IMG/VR virus record: IMGVR_UViG_3300021438_000073 | Span: 1-21,409 of that record | Length of the DNA: 21,409 bases | Source of the DNA: a virus | Strand: one strand, 5' to 3' | Shown: positions 13,051 to 20,504 of the stretch, piece by piece | How positions within the stretch are numbered: position 1 is the first letter of the stretch | How the letters are laid out: the number at the start of each line of letters is the position of its first letter | The notes under the pieces: model-generated | Told to the model about the DNA's origin: nothing | The model's database searches: none | What the model saw: only the letters and a program-made list of their open reading frames with translations | Made by a program: the position numbers and the translations under genes

Positions 13051-14271
13051 TTAACCTTTCAACATGCCGCCAGCGACAGCCCCGCCAAGAGCCGCATACA
13101 TTTGATTTGCAGCTTGGTTAGCTTGTTGTTGCAATCCCAAAGACATGCCCAAACCTTGAGTTGTCGCATTGATTTGGTTGTTAATGGCGTTTTGCAACAT
13201 AGTGTTACCAGGAGCAATAAGAGCCAAAGCCTGAGCTTGTTGACTTGCCAACAACTGTTGACGCAATGCTTCTTCCTGCAACGCAGTTTGCACCGCACCA
13301 ACGCCACCTGAGCGAGCAGATGCTTGAGCGGCACGAGCCTGAGCAGCTTGATATGCTTGCTGGTTAGCAGGTGACAAAGCACCCTGTAAGGCTTGAGACA
13401 ACTGAGTATAGCCAGGCCCAATCAACGGAGCAGCAAGTTCTTTTTGCTGTTGTGCAGCTTGGTTGTATGCAGCAGCAATTTGAGCCTGTGCAGCCTTAGC
13501 TTGAGCCGCAGCCCGTTGTTGACCTAAATAACCTAACAATCCACCAGCACCAGCAATGCCAAGACCTAACAAGTTTTTTGGTTGAGAAAGACTTTTTAAA
13601 AGTTCATCTGTAAAAGATTTTTTTTCTTCAGGTGTTTTAGCTTGATCTACAGGAGGAGGGGTTGTTACTGCTGCACTTTTACCAGCATCAGCAATTAATT
13701 GTTGTACGCCAACGTCTTCACGACCGCCACCTTGAGCAGCCACTCTGGTGTCAAGACTTAATGCTGGTGTAACTCCTGGTATTGTTGTTGTGGCAAACCT
13801 TTGATTTGCTTCATCATAACCTACTGAAGGCATACCTGCTACGTTAGGAGCATTGTAAAAACTGTACGGTGATACAGCTTGTTGAAGCAAGGAAGTTTGA
13901 TCTGCACTAACTACTGGCTGATAATAAGAAACATCAGGCCCATAAGTTTGCCCCCCAGACGTTATACCTAAATCAGCATATGTTGGACCGTATTCTTGAC
14001 CACTAGTAGTTGGTGCGGGTGTGACATCAGGCACAAAACCATAATCATATGCCGGAATCCCATCATCAAACTCAAGCAAACCAGTGTCAGGGTTACGAGA
14101 ACCGCGACCACCCCTGTCTTTAAGAAGTTTAGCTTCTTTAGGGGTAATATGAGCCAGAACGGTGTCACGTCCACGGCCTTTGCTTGCTAACACTTTTGCA
14201 AGTGTTTTCAATGGCATAGTGCCAGTTACTTCAGTCTGTAACACTTCAGCTAGATTGTGTTTGCGTGCCAT
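13051..14271 (-). CDS. Internal virion-type protein, Ala/Gln-rich, 406 aa
   Basis: The N-terminal domain has RGRDTVLAHITPKEAKLLKD, then GGRGSRNPDTGLLEFDDG (about residues 32-71), a motif I have seen at the head of phage virion proteins: LAHI-P-EA-LK-GG-G-NP-TGL-EF. The middle is Tyr/Gly/Pro-rich and disordered. About residues 235-406 are Ala/Gln-rich helix (AAAQAKAAQAQIAAAYNQAA) with a hydrophobic Gly-rich segment (LLGLGIAGAGGLLGYLG). The start overlaps the upstream gene by 26 bp. Likely DNA-ejection or portal-associated; exact role unknown. Confidence 0.6.
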   Translation of the reverse strand: MARKHNLAEVLQTEVTGTMPLKTLAKVLASKGRGRDTVLAHITPKEAKLLKDRGGRGSRNPDTGLLEFDDGIPAYDYGFVPDVTPAPTTSGQEYGPTYADLGITSGGQTYGPDVSYYQPVVSADQTSLLQQAVSPYSFYNAPNVAGMPSVGYDEANQRFATTTIPGVTPALSLDTRVAAQGGGREDVGVQQLIADAGKSAAVTTPPPVDQAKTPEEKKSFTDELLKSLSQPKNLLGLGIAGAGGLLGYLGQQRAAAQAKAAQAQIAAAYNQAAQQQKELAAPLIGPGYTQLSQALQGALSPANQQAYQAAQARAAQASARSGGVGAVQTALQEEALRQQLLASQQAQALALIAPGNTMLQNAINNQINATTQGLGMSLGLQQQANQAANQMYAALGGAVAGGMLKG

Positions 14272-15070
14272 CGCTACTCGGTCCTACTGGAGCACCCTCT
14301 TTCAAGGATGCTACGTTCCAAACATTTTGTGCGGGTTTCTGACTATCCGTACCACCCAAGAAACTACTACCTGGAGTATACCCTAAAGTGGGGGATGCAA
14401 GCAATGCACCACCAATAGGAGCCGTAGATTGCGTCGCTGCCGTTTTACCAGAAATTGTAGGCTGCGTATAAGTTGTTGGTCCAACCGATGCTGCTGTAGC
14501 TCGACGGGTTGGAGCATCAGGTGCAAAAGCCTGACCTAAACCATAAGATATAGCACCACCTAACAATTTAGATTCAGTGCCACCTAAACCTAATCCTTCA
14601 GACAAACCACCAGTCAAACCACCGCCAAGACCGCCGAGCAAGATACCTTTTCCAATATCTCCTCCGGTCAAACCAGCGCCTAAACCACCCGTAACGGCTC
14701 CGGTTACACCTTTTTGTAATGCTGAACCCAAAGCAGTAGAGCCAGCAAAAGTTGGTTTTAATTCAGGACCATAAACACCAACAGCGGCGTCTTCCAGCAT
14801 AGCTCCGAGAGATCCGGATACAACAGAGCCAACGCCTCCGGTGAGGCCACCGACTAACATGCCCTGCCCAATATCACCGCCTTGCACAGCAGCGGACAAA
14901 GCTCCGGTTCCAGCTCCGATGATAGCTCCACCAACAACCTGGCCAACTGTCGTCGTTCCAATAATGGCCGCAGATGCAGCCTCAGCACCAAGCAAAGCAG
15001 AGCCAACCGCACCAGCGGTGATCCCTAATTCACCCAATCCTATAGCGGCAACAATAGCAACAGCGGGCAT
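14246..15070 (-). CDS. Glycine-zipper membrane-active virion protein, 274 aa
   Basis: Residues 1-165 are almost only Gly, Ala, Ile, Leu, Val and Ser with many GxxxG patterns, such as VGQVVGGAIIGAGTGAL. Two similar blocks, GGDIGQGMLVGGLTGGVG (about 64-81) and GGDIGKGILLGGLGGGLTGG (about 136-155), point to an internal duplication. Residues 175-274 are polar and disordered. Proteins of this type insert in membranes; in a row of internal virion proteins it may form the channel through the host inner membrane during DNA ejection (inference). Confidence 0.6.
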   Translation of the reverse strand: MPAVAIVAAIGLGELGITAGAVGSALLGAEAASAAIIGTTTVGQVVGGAIIGAGTGALSAAVQGGDIGQGMLVGGLTGGVGSVVSGSLGAMLEDAAVGVYGPELKPTFAGSTALGSALQKGVTGAVTGGLGAGLTGGDIGKGILLGGLGGGLTGGLSEGLGLGGTESKLLGGAISYGLGQAFAPDAPTRRATAASVGPTTYTQPTISGKTAATQSTAPIGGALLASPTLGYTPGSSFLGGTDSQKPAQNVWNVASLKEGAPVGPSSDGTQTQSS

Positions 15071-15570
15071 TATAGATCCAATTCATACTTGTAAGCAGGA
15101 ACCATTTTACCACCAATCATCTGCTGTGACTGAGAAATTTTAACAGGCAGACCCGTTTGTTGGGCAATTTTGTTAAAAGCAGGTGAAGTGGCATAAGAAA
15201 CAGCTCTTTTAAAACCCATTTCTTTTAAGCTATTAACCCCAGCTTGATAGCGTTTAACCAACGAATCCGGTGGCTCTACAGTAAATGTATGAAACTCAAC
15301 CTCACCAGGAGCTTTAGGTTTTAACAAAAAAACAGTATTGCCAATTTGCAACAGTTGAACCATTTTGCGCTGCACCATAGTTCCTAAAGTAGACATAAAT
15401 TTATTTATATCTAAATCAGGCATTTCTCTTTTGGCAGATGCTTGGATGATCTGAGCTGAATTCAATTTGACGTTTTCAGCTACTTTACCCGTCTTTTTCT
15501 GACGAATAGCACCCATAACGTCTTTTTGTTTAGACGTTTTACCAACTAAAGGCTGAGACGGTGCGACCAT
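15070..15570 (-). CDS. Hypothetical virion-region protein, 166 aa
   Basis: The frame is open further upstream, but the upstream part is the shadow of the neighbouring gene (Cys-rich). The ATG at 15570 overlaps that gene's stop as TAATG and gives MVAPSQPLVGKTSKQKDVMG. A basic N-terminal third is followed by a mixed alpha/beta part (VQLLQIGNTVFLLKPKAPGE, VEPPDSLVKRYQAGVNSLKE). No domain recognised. Structural or assembly role by context. Confidence 0.6.
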   Translation of the reverse strand: MVAPSQPLVGKTSKQKDVMGAIRQKKTGKVAENVKLNSAQIIQASAKREMPDLDINKFMSTLGTMVQRKMVQLLQIGNTVFLLKPKAPGEVEFHTFTVEPPDSLVKRYQAGVNSLKEMGFKRAVSYATSPAFNKIAQQTGLPVKISQSQQMIGGKMVPAYKYELDL

Positions 15571-15911
15571 TACGTTAACCCCAAAGCTACAGCAATCTGC
15601 TCGTGAGCAAGCACATGCTCGGCAAGCCATTGGTAAAAATCATCCTCTTTTCGCCAATCAGCGTCAAGCATATTAAAAGGATTAGATAAACCTAATTGCG
15701 AGGCAAAGAACTGATGCTCGACTTGATGTGCCAGCAGCCAATCGTCTAAATTTTCAGGATCGGCATAAACAATAGGAAACGCTGGAACTTGTATCCCTTG
15801 GTCAAAAAAAGTGTCACGAAATAGCTGATGCTGGGTAGAGTTTTCAAACAAGAAAACATCTAACCCCTCAATATCTCCGAACTCAACAAGGGAAAGCGTC
15901 TCAAAATTAAT
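15570..15911 (-). CDS. Conserved-looking 113-aa protein with an apparent ATT start
   Basis: The frame has no ATG, GTG or CTG near its head. The only common start codon is a TTG at 15851 with no ribosome site. Upstream of it the frame stays open for 23 more codons (stop at 15921-15923) and reads NFETLSLVEFGDIEGLDVF, which flows naturally into LFENSTQHQLFRDTF. A strong GGAGG lies 5 bp before an ATT at 15911-15909. The simplest reading is initiation at ATT (as in infC), giving 113 aa; a base error or mutation from ATG is the alternative. The protein is acidic, with DDWLLAHQVEHQFFASQLGL and DWRKEDDFYQWLAEHVLAHE. Function unknown; structural/assembly context. Confidence 0.6.
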   Translation of the reverse strand: MNFETLSLVEFGDIEGLDVFLFENSTQHQLFRDTFFDQGIQVPAFPIVYADPENLDDWLLAHQVEHQFFASQLGLSNPFNMLDADWRKEDDFYQWLAEHVLAHEQIAVALGLT

Positions 15912-15924
15912 AGCAGCCTCCTAC

Positions 15925-16158
15925 TCACTTGTCCGCTTTCTTGTCCAGCTTATCAAATATCTGTTTCAGAATGTCTTTAATCTCAGCAATGTCATTCCGG
16001 TAGTCATCTTTAGATACATAAGATGTATGAAGATCTCTCTCGATCTCTTTCATGTCTTCCTGCAATGTACGAACAGCATCCCAAATAACCTTGAGAACCC
16101 ATCCAACGACAGCGCCAGAGCAAGCAGTTATAAGGTTAATGGTATCCTGACTCATCAT
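15925..16158 (-). CDS. Small membrane-anchored coiled-coil protein, 77 aa
   Basis: One N-terminal membrane helix (about 8-26, INLITACSGAVVGWVLKVIW) followed by a long charged coiled coil (LQEDMKEIERDLHTSYVSKD, then IAEIKDILKQIFDKLDKKAD). The design recalls haemolysin-XhlA-like or holin-accessory proteins, and also some spanin-type proteins, but no signature decides. Start overlaps the previous stop as TAATG-type coupling. Confidence 0.65.
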   Translation of the reverse strand: MMSQDTINLITACSGAVVGWVLKVIWDAVRTLQEDMKEIERDLHTSYVSKDDYRNDIAEIKDILKQIFDKLDKKADK

Positions 16159-16538
16159 TATGCACCTGTAGAATAAATAGTTCCAGAAGAAGCACTTGTA
16201 TCTGACATAGATATATTTTCAACAACAGGCACAATAATTGTAGGATCTAATTCCCACATCAAAGTGTCTGAGTTTAAAATATAATTGCCGTCAGGTTTGG
16301 GTGGAATAAAAGCGTCATAATTTGCATCGTAAGTAAATCCTACACCTGCAAAATGCTTTCTAAAACTTCTGTTGTATGACGTTTGTTTCCAATTTGTATA
16401 GCCACCTGACCATTGAGATAAAAACACAATACCTTTTGGTTCAGATTGCGGATAAGGCAAATCATCCAGTGTTTCGTTGGAAACAACACAAACTTCAATC
16501 ACAACATTATTGTCATCAAGTTTTGCAAAGTGTGCCAT
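16158..16538 (-). CDS. Marine-phage type structural protein, 126 aa
   Basis: Start chosen at the ATG at 16538, giving MAHFAKLDDNNVVIEVCVVS, the usual opening of this phage family; an in-frame ATG at 16559 would add seven residues overlapping the upstream gene. Later segments GIVFLSQWSGGYTNWKQTSY, then NRSFRKHFAGVGFTYDANYD and AFIPPKPD are also typical. I recall it from marine and cyanobacterial phages as a small virion/tail-associated protein. It follows the large appendage gene directly. Confidence 0.75.
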   Translation of the reverse strand: MAHFAKLDDNNVVIEVCVVSNETLDDLPYPQSEPKGIVFLSQWSGGYTNWKQTSYNRSFRKHFAGVGFTYDANYDAFIPPKPDGNYILNSDTLMWELDPTIIVPVVENISMSDTSASSGTIYSTGA

Positions 16539-16539
16539 G

Positions 16540-18393
16540 TTACGCCGTATAAGTTCCATTGCCTGTGTATTTGATAATAGTATTAGATCCTGACGTTGTA
16601 ACTGTCGGAGACCCAGTTACGTTTGCAGAATAAGATGTTGTCGGTATAGATAATATCACAACACCAGATCCACCCGCAGCAGCCGTTTTGTTACTAAACG
16701 CACCGCCGCCACCGCCACCACCAGTATTAACGGTTCCAGTCGTAGCGTTGCCGTTTGAACCACCACCGTTGCCACCACCTCCAGTGCCACCAGATACACC
16801 TGCTATATTTGCAGTTTGAGTTGTAAATGGGCTAGTTGTTGTGTTGTAACCACCACCGCTATACGTCATTTGAGCGTTATTGGGGCTTGCATCAAAAAAC
16901 CCTGTTCCATAACAAGTTAATAAACTTGTATTAGCAACAACAGGTAATATCGTTGTTGGTGGAGTAAAATTGCTGCTATAAATTACACTTTTTGTATATC
17001 TAAAATTGCTTATATATCCATTAGTAGCTTGAGTACCACTTGTTCCATCAGCACAACCAACATAAAAATTTGATCCGCTGTCATAAATTGTAAAATTCAT
17101 AGAAGCACTTGTACCTACGCCATTAAGGTAGGTTGTTAAAGTAGTTCCATTTCTTACTACAGCAAAGTGATACCAAGTTCCTGTTGTAATGCCAGAACTC
17201 ATACCTTGGTTAAAACCCCAACTAGAACTAGTATTTGCAATTACAAGTTGCACAGTTCCACTGCTATCAACATTAACAACAGGTCCAGCAAATTGACCTG
17301 AAGAAGCTCTTTTGCAAAAAATTCCATTAAAATTTTTCAAAGTATTTAAATAAAACCAACATTCTACAGTAAAATTACTGCTTCCAAATACAAGGGCAGA
17401 TGAATCTGGAGCAGACAAATAGCTGCTACCATCAAAATATACACTACCAGTTAATGTTCTTACGTCTCCACCGCCACCGCCGCCTCCAGCGTATGTAACA
17501 GAAGAACCCGTTATAGATGAAGCTAGACCATTGCCGCCTGTTCCAGCCGTCGTAGAAGCATTACCTCCAGCGGCTCCAGCTCCACCACCACCACCGCCTA
17601 TATAATATCCTGTGGTGACGTTACCGCCTGTACCACCCGCATATCCTTGACCAGACGTACCATTTGCAGAAGGAAAGAAATAATTGCTACCTCCTCCAGA
17701 CCCACCAACCGTAGGAGCTCCTGCATAAAATCCAGCACCAGCACCACCGCCAACTGCTGTAATTGTTGTCAAACCAGAACCTGAAATACTGGAATTAGAA
17801 CCAGCTAAACCGGCAGAACTACTATTGCCCGTTGCAGAAGAACCACTACCACCAGCTCCAACAGTTATTGAATATGTTATTCCAGAAGAAATAGCTACCG
17901 TTCCAGTTAATACACCGCCTCCGCCTCCTCCACCAGCGTCGTTGTATCCACCGCCACCACCTCCTGCAACAACCAAATAAGAAGCTGTTGTAATAGACAC
18001 GGTATTAGATATGCTGTATGCGCTGTCACCTACAGCATTTGTTGCATAAACAGCAAAATAGTAGGAGCCACCTGATAAACCTGTAACGGTAATTGGGGAA
18101 GTTGGTGGAGATCCCGTAAGAATTGTTTTAGTGCCACCTGGATAAATAATGGCTGTAATGCTTGTAATGGGAGATCCACCATTATAACCAAGTGTAAAAG
18201 GTATTGTTGCAGTTGTGCCTGAAACAGTTACAGTTCCTAACGCAGGAGAATTAGGTATGTTAGGTGAAAAGCCAGGCCAATTACGAGCATAAACAGATTC
18301 TTGGTTATCATCTAAATGCCAAACGCCAGGCGCACTAACACTTGTTGTGCGGTTTTGAGGACCAATAATGCCACCATTGCGCCGTGTAGACAT
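16540..18393 (-). CDS. Phage appendage/adhesin: FN3, glycine-rich and LamG-like domains
   Basis: 617 aa. Residues 1-46 form a head (MSTRRNGGIIGPQNRTTSVS ... GVWHLDD ... ARNWPG) that I know from phage tail appendages. Residues 47-136 are a fibronectin-III-like domain. Residues 138-309 are a glycine-rich domain (YLVVAGGGGGG, YSITVGAGGSG, GGAGAG). Residues 311-525 are a concanavalin-like/LamG domain (VYFDGSSYLSAPDSSALVFG, FTVECWFYL, GTWYHFAVVRNGTTLTTYLNG-type core, GYISNFRYTKSVIY). Residues 530-580 return to the glycine-rich pattern, ending GGSGVVILSIPTT, and 581-617 are a beta tail. Receptor or glycan binding is likely. The LamG part appears inserted into the glycine-rich domain. Confidence 0.78.
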   Translation of the reverse strand: MSTRRNGGIIGPQNRTTSVSAPGVWHLDDNQESVYARNWPGFSPNIPNSPALGTVTVSGTTATIPFTLGYNGGSPITSITAIIYPGGTKTILTGSPPTSPITVTGLSGGSYYFAVYATNAVGDSAYSISNTVSITTASYLVVAGGGGGGYNDAGGGGGGGVLTGTVAISSGITYSITVGAGGSGSSATGNSSSAGLAGSNSSISGSGLTTITAVGGGAGAGFYAGAPTVGGSGGGSNYFFPSANGTSGQGYAGGTGGNVTTGYYIGGGGGGAGAAGGNASTTAGTGGNGLASSITGSSVTYAGGGGGGGDVRTLTGSVYFDGSSYLSAPDSSALVFGSSNFTVECWFYLNTLKNFNGIFCKRASSGQFAGPVVNVDSSGTVQLVIANTSSSWGFNQGMSSGITTGTWYHFAVVRNGTTLTTYLNGVGTSASMNFTIYDSGSNFYVGCADGTSGTQATNGYISNFRYTKSVIYSSNFTPPTTILPVVANTSLLTCYGTGFFDASPNNAQMTYSGGGYNTTTSPFTTQTANIAGVSGGTGGGGNGGGSNGNATTGTVNTGGGGGGGAFSNKTAAAGGSGVVILSIPTTSYSANVTGSPTVTTSGSNTIIKYTGNGTYTA

Positions 18394-18746
18394 TAGCTAA
18401 TAACCTCGTAAGAGCATGTCACAGTGATTTTGCTTGCAGTGTTAGCCGTTGCACGAAGGCTGTCACCTTCCAACAACCAAAGCTGTTTAGATAAAATATC
18501 CAAAGTAGAACCGCTAGGGATACTAATGTTAGACGCTACGTTGTAAGCAGTGCTGCTGCGATACAAATCAATTGTAATGTTGTAAGACGAAGCATTGTCA
18601 TTGTTTGCACAATACAAACCATCAATCTTGTAAACAGAATTGCTGGCAGCAGGATTAGATACAATCGTTGTAGCCGTTGCACCTGCTGAAAACACTGCCG
18701 TGTTAGCGTAAATACTTGATACGTTTACGATATTAGGATTAGCCAT
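18393..18746 (-). CDS. Small conserved tail/structural protein, 117 aa
   Basis: Starts MANPNIVNVSSIYANTAVFS and ends SYEVIS; internal VSNPAASNSVYKIDGLYCAN and WLLEGDSLRATAN. I recall this pattern from many phages of aquatic bacteria, where it sits between fibre genes and is annotated hypothetical. All-beta composition. It shares the ATGA-type junction with the 304-aa fibre gene and the appendage gene. Confidence 0.7.
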   Translation of the reverse strand: MANPNIVNVSSIYANTAVFSAGATATTIVSNPAASNSVYKIDGLYCANNDNASSYNITIDLYRSSTAYNVASNISIPSGSTLDILSKQLWLLEGDSLRATANTASKITVTCSYEVIS

Positions 18747-19660
18747 TAGCCGCCTCCGAAGATAATTGCCATTGCGATGGCCTTGCCTATGCCAATACCA
18801 CCAAGGTTAGAAAGTGCTTGCGATGCGTTATTTGCCCCTGTCCCACCACGGGAAATAGGAAGAATTGAAGTGCTTGGAGTACCAGCAAACTGAGTGAATG
18901 TAATAGCCGTTGTTCCTAAAGTGACAGGCGCAGGAGTTTGTTGCACCCAAATTGTGTTGCCTAATGTAGCTCCACTATCAACATAGAAACTATCGCCAGC
19001 AGCTATTTCAGTTGTATCGTTATAATCTGTAGCACGAGTCAGAATAAACGTAGTCGTCGCGTTGCCTGTCCTCGTTACCGTATAAACACCATTCTGAGCC
19101 TGGGCAGTCTGATCTTTAATTAAAACACGTTGCGTTGCAGCAGGAGAAGATCCGTCAAGAGACAATGCACCATTGGCAGTCGCTGTTAATGTAGCGCCAT
19201 TTCCTAATGTACCGTTTGAATAAGTTACCGAAAGATTAGCTGTAGAAGCATAATTAACCGGAATCTGAGCATTTAATCCGTTAACAGCAGCATTAAGAGT
19301 GTTAATGTTAACAATAGCAGATCCAACATTAGAGTTGGTATATGTGACATTACCGCTATAAAAACTAATGTTAGGAGCAAGTCCAATATTACCAGTCGTT
19401 GTAATAGGACCACCAGTTAAATTGGCATCAGTGTTAATTAAAGTAACTGTACCGTTAGAACCGGCAGCAACTGTTTGAGAGACCCAAGCTGTGCCATTAG
19501 AAACAAGAACATTTCCTGTGTTTCCAGGAGTAGGCACAACAAGAGTTATAGTTCCATTTGATGTAATTGGAACTCCAGTAAAACTAAATCCGTTAGACGA
19601 TGAAGCGTTAATAGATGTTACCGTCCCGCCACCGCCTGCTGATGAAGCTGTCTTTAACAT
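18746..19660 (-). CDS. Tail-fibre type protein with repeat modules, 304 aa
   Basis: Residues 12-62 form a fibre repeat (GTVTSINASSSNGFSFTGVP, ending SNGTAWVSQ) closely matching the incomplete gene at 20925-21409. Residues 150-259 are a second module (LTATANGALSLDG, RVLIKDQTAQAQNGVYTVTR, LTRATDYNDTTEIAAGD) common in phage fibres. Residues 268-287 carry the ISRGGTGANNASQALSNLGG motif that links fibre domains. The N-terminus starts in mid repeat without any virion-attachment domain. AGGAG lies 6 bp before the ATG at 19660. Upstream it faces the divergent HNH gene. Confidence 0.75.
   Translation of the reverse strand: MLKTASSAGGGGTVTSINASSSNGFSFTGVPITSNGTITLVVPTPGNTGNVLVSNGTAWVSQTVAAGSNGTVTLINTDANLTGGPITTTGNIGLAPNISFYSGNVTYTNSNVGSAIVNINTLNAAVNGLNAQIPVNYASTANLSVTYSNGTLGNGATLTATANGALSLDGSSPAATQRVLIKDQTAQAQNGVYTVTRTGNATTTFILTRATDYNDTTEIAAGDSFYVDSGATLGNTIWVQQTPAPVTLGTTAITFTQFAGTPSTSILPISRGGTGANNASQALSNLGGIGIGKAIAMAIIFGGG
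19475..19627 (-). repeat. Fibre repeat, copy within the 304-aa gene
   Basis: Encodes about 51 residues from GTVTSINASSS to AWVSQ. The copy at 21150-21302 encodes the same pattern with conservative changes (SSSYGFSFSGGPVTSSGTLT against SSSNGFSFTGVPITSNGTIT). Confidence 0.7.
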
Positions 19661-19688
19661 TGACTACTCCTGAACCATAATTTATAAT
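19660..19688 (+). promoter_or_regulatory. Near-consensus promoter of the HNH gene
   Basis: TTGACT at 19660-19665, 17-bp spacer, perfect TATAAT at 19683-19688, 30 bp before the HNH start. It begins on the start codon of the opposite-strand fibre gene and covers that gene's ribosome site. The best sigma-70 match in the window, so the HNH gene is probably expressed independently of the late operon. Confidence 0.75.
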
Positions 19689-19713
19689 CCATCCCGACGT
19701 TAAACTCAGGAGT
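19666..19713. repeat. Inverted repeat made of the two divergent ribosome sites
   Basis: ACTCCTGA at 19666-19673 and TCAGGAGT at 19706-19713 are perfect 8-bp inverted arms. Each contains an AGGAG ribosome site, one for the fibre gene on the minus strand and one for the HNH gene on the plus strand. In the HNH transcript only the downstream arm and possibly none of the upstream arm would be present, since transcription should start near 19695. Confidence 0.6.
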
Positions 19714-19718
19714 TAAAC

Positions 19719-20180
19719 ATGAAGCATTGTAAATGGTGTAAACAAGAAAAGCCACTGTCAGAATTTCATAAACATTTAAACATGAAAGACGGGTATTTAA
19801 ACAAATGCAAAGTTTGTTCTTATGAAGAACAAAAAGAATATAGAAAAACAGAAAAAGGAAAATTGGTAAGGGCGAAAGAAAAACAATATCCGGAAGCAAA
19901 AAAACGTTACAAACAAAGTGAGAAAGGGAAACTAAAAGCAACCCAATATAAAAGGCCAAAAGATAGGGAAGCTGCAAAAAATGCAGTGTCTTACGCATTG
20001 CGTTCTGGAAAGTTAATTCGACAACCATGCGAAATTTGCGGAAAAAAAGGTGAAGCTCATCATTGGTCTTATTTGCCTGAACATAGACTTGACGTGCAAT
20101 GGCTTTGTCGCCATCACCACAATCAACTCCATATTGAACAGTCAAATTTAAAATCATGGTCACACCGTGAAGGTCTATAA
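19719..20180 (+). CDS. Free-standing HNH endonuclease
   Basis: 153 aa. N-terminal zinc-binding part: CKWCKQEKPLSEFHKH, then CKVC (about 4-32). A long Lys/Glu/Tyr-rich basic linker (about 36-85). The C-terminal HNH core is PCEICGKKGEAHHWSYLPEH (about 104-123), then VQWLCRHHHNQLHIEQ. This is the usual build of mobile HNH endonucleases of phages. It is the only plus-strand gene in 14 kb of late operon and sits exactly between the 109-aa and 304-aa genes, overlapping the former's end by 6 bp. AGGAG is 6 bp from the ATG and a strong promoter precedes it. Probably a recently inserted selfish gene. Confidence 0.8.
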   Translation: MKHCKWCKQEKPLSEFHKHLNMKDGYLNKCKVCSYEEQKEYRKTEKGKLVRAKEKQYPEAKKRYKQSEKGKLKATQYKRPKDREAAKNAVSYALRSGKLIRQPCEICGKKGEAHHWSYLPEHRLDVQWLCRHHHNQLHIEQSNLKSWSHREGL

Positions 20181-20504
20181 CCCGTCGCCAGGAGTAATAT
20201 AAATAACAGCCGTACCGCTGGACGTAATACCTGTGAAGTATTGGTTAGCGTTAAACGTCAAGATTTCGTCAGTGCCTGGAAGCAAGGGGAAAGCTCGACC
20301 AGTTGAAGTGACAATTGCTGCATTACCTGATGCTTGGCTGGAAGTGTCGCCAAAACCAAGGAAAACCACAACAGTACCGCTATTGATGACACGGTATTGA
20401 GTACCACCAATGGTCGTTGATAAGCACTGAACGGGCGTAGGAGCAGACGTTGCCGCTGTAAACGTCACCGTATTTCCCATTGGTGTAAATGCTTGAATAC
20501 CCAT
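20175..20504 (-). CDS. Small beta-rich structural protein, paralogue of 9185-9538
   Basis: 109 aa. It opens MGIQAFTPMGNTVTFTAATS and ends VIYITPGDGL, with RVINSGTVVVFLGFGDTSSQ between. Same framing motifs and length class as the protein at 9185-9538, so likely a duplicated decoration or fibre-associated protein. The upstream gene stop overlaps its start. The HNH gene was inserted immediately after it. Confidence 0.7.
   Translation of the reverse strand: MGIQAFTPMGNTVTFTAATSAPTPVQCLSTTIGGTQYRVINSGTVVVFLGFGDTSSQASGNAAIVTSTGRAFPLLPGTDEILTFNANQYFTGITSSGTAVIYITPGDGL

Noticed and set aside
12535-13054. Two overlapping plus-strand ORFs opposite the 430-aa virion protein
   Set aside because: Ser/Ala/Cys-rich mirrors of Ala/Gly/Lys helices, with no ribosome site.
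14577-15143. Plus-strand Pro-rich ORFs opposite the glycine-zipper gene
   Set aside because: Proline codons are the mirror of glycine codons; no ribosome site and no independent motif.
19654-20163. Long minus-strand ORF (169 codons) antisense to the HNH gene, rich in hydrophobic residues
   Set aside because: The plus strand has clear HNH and zinc motifs, a promoter and a ribosome site. The hydrophobic look arises from reading Lys/Glu-rich codons backwards.
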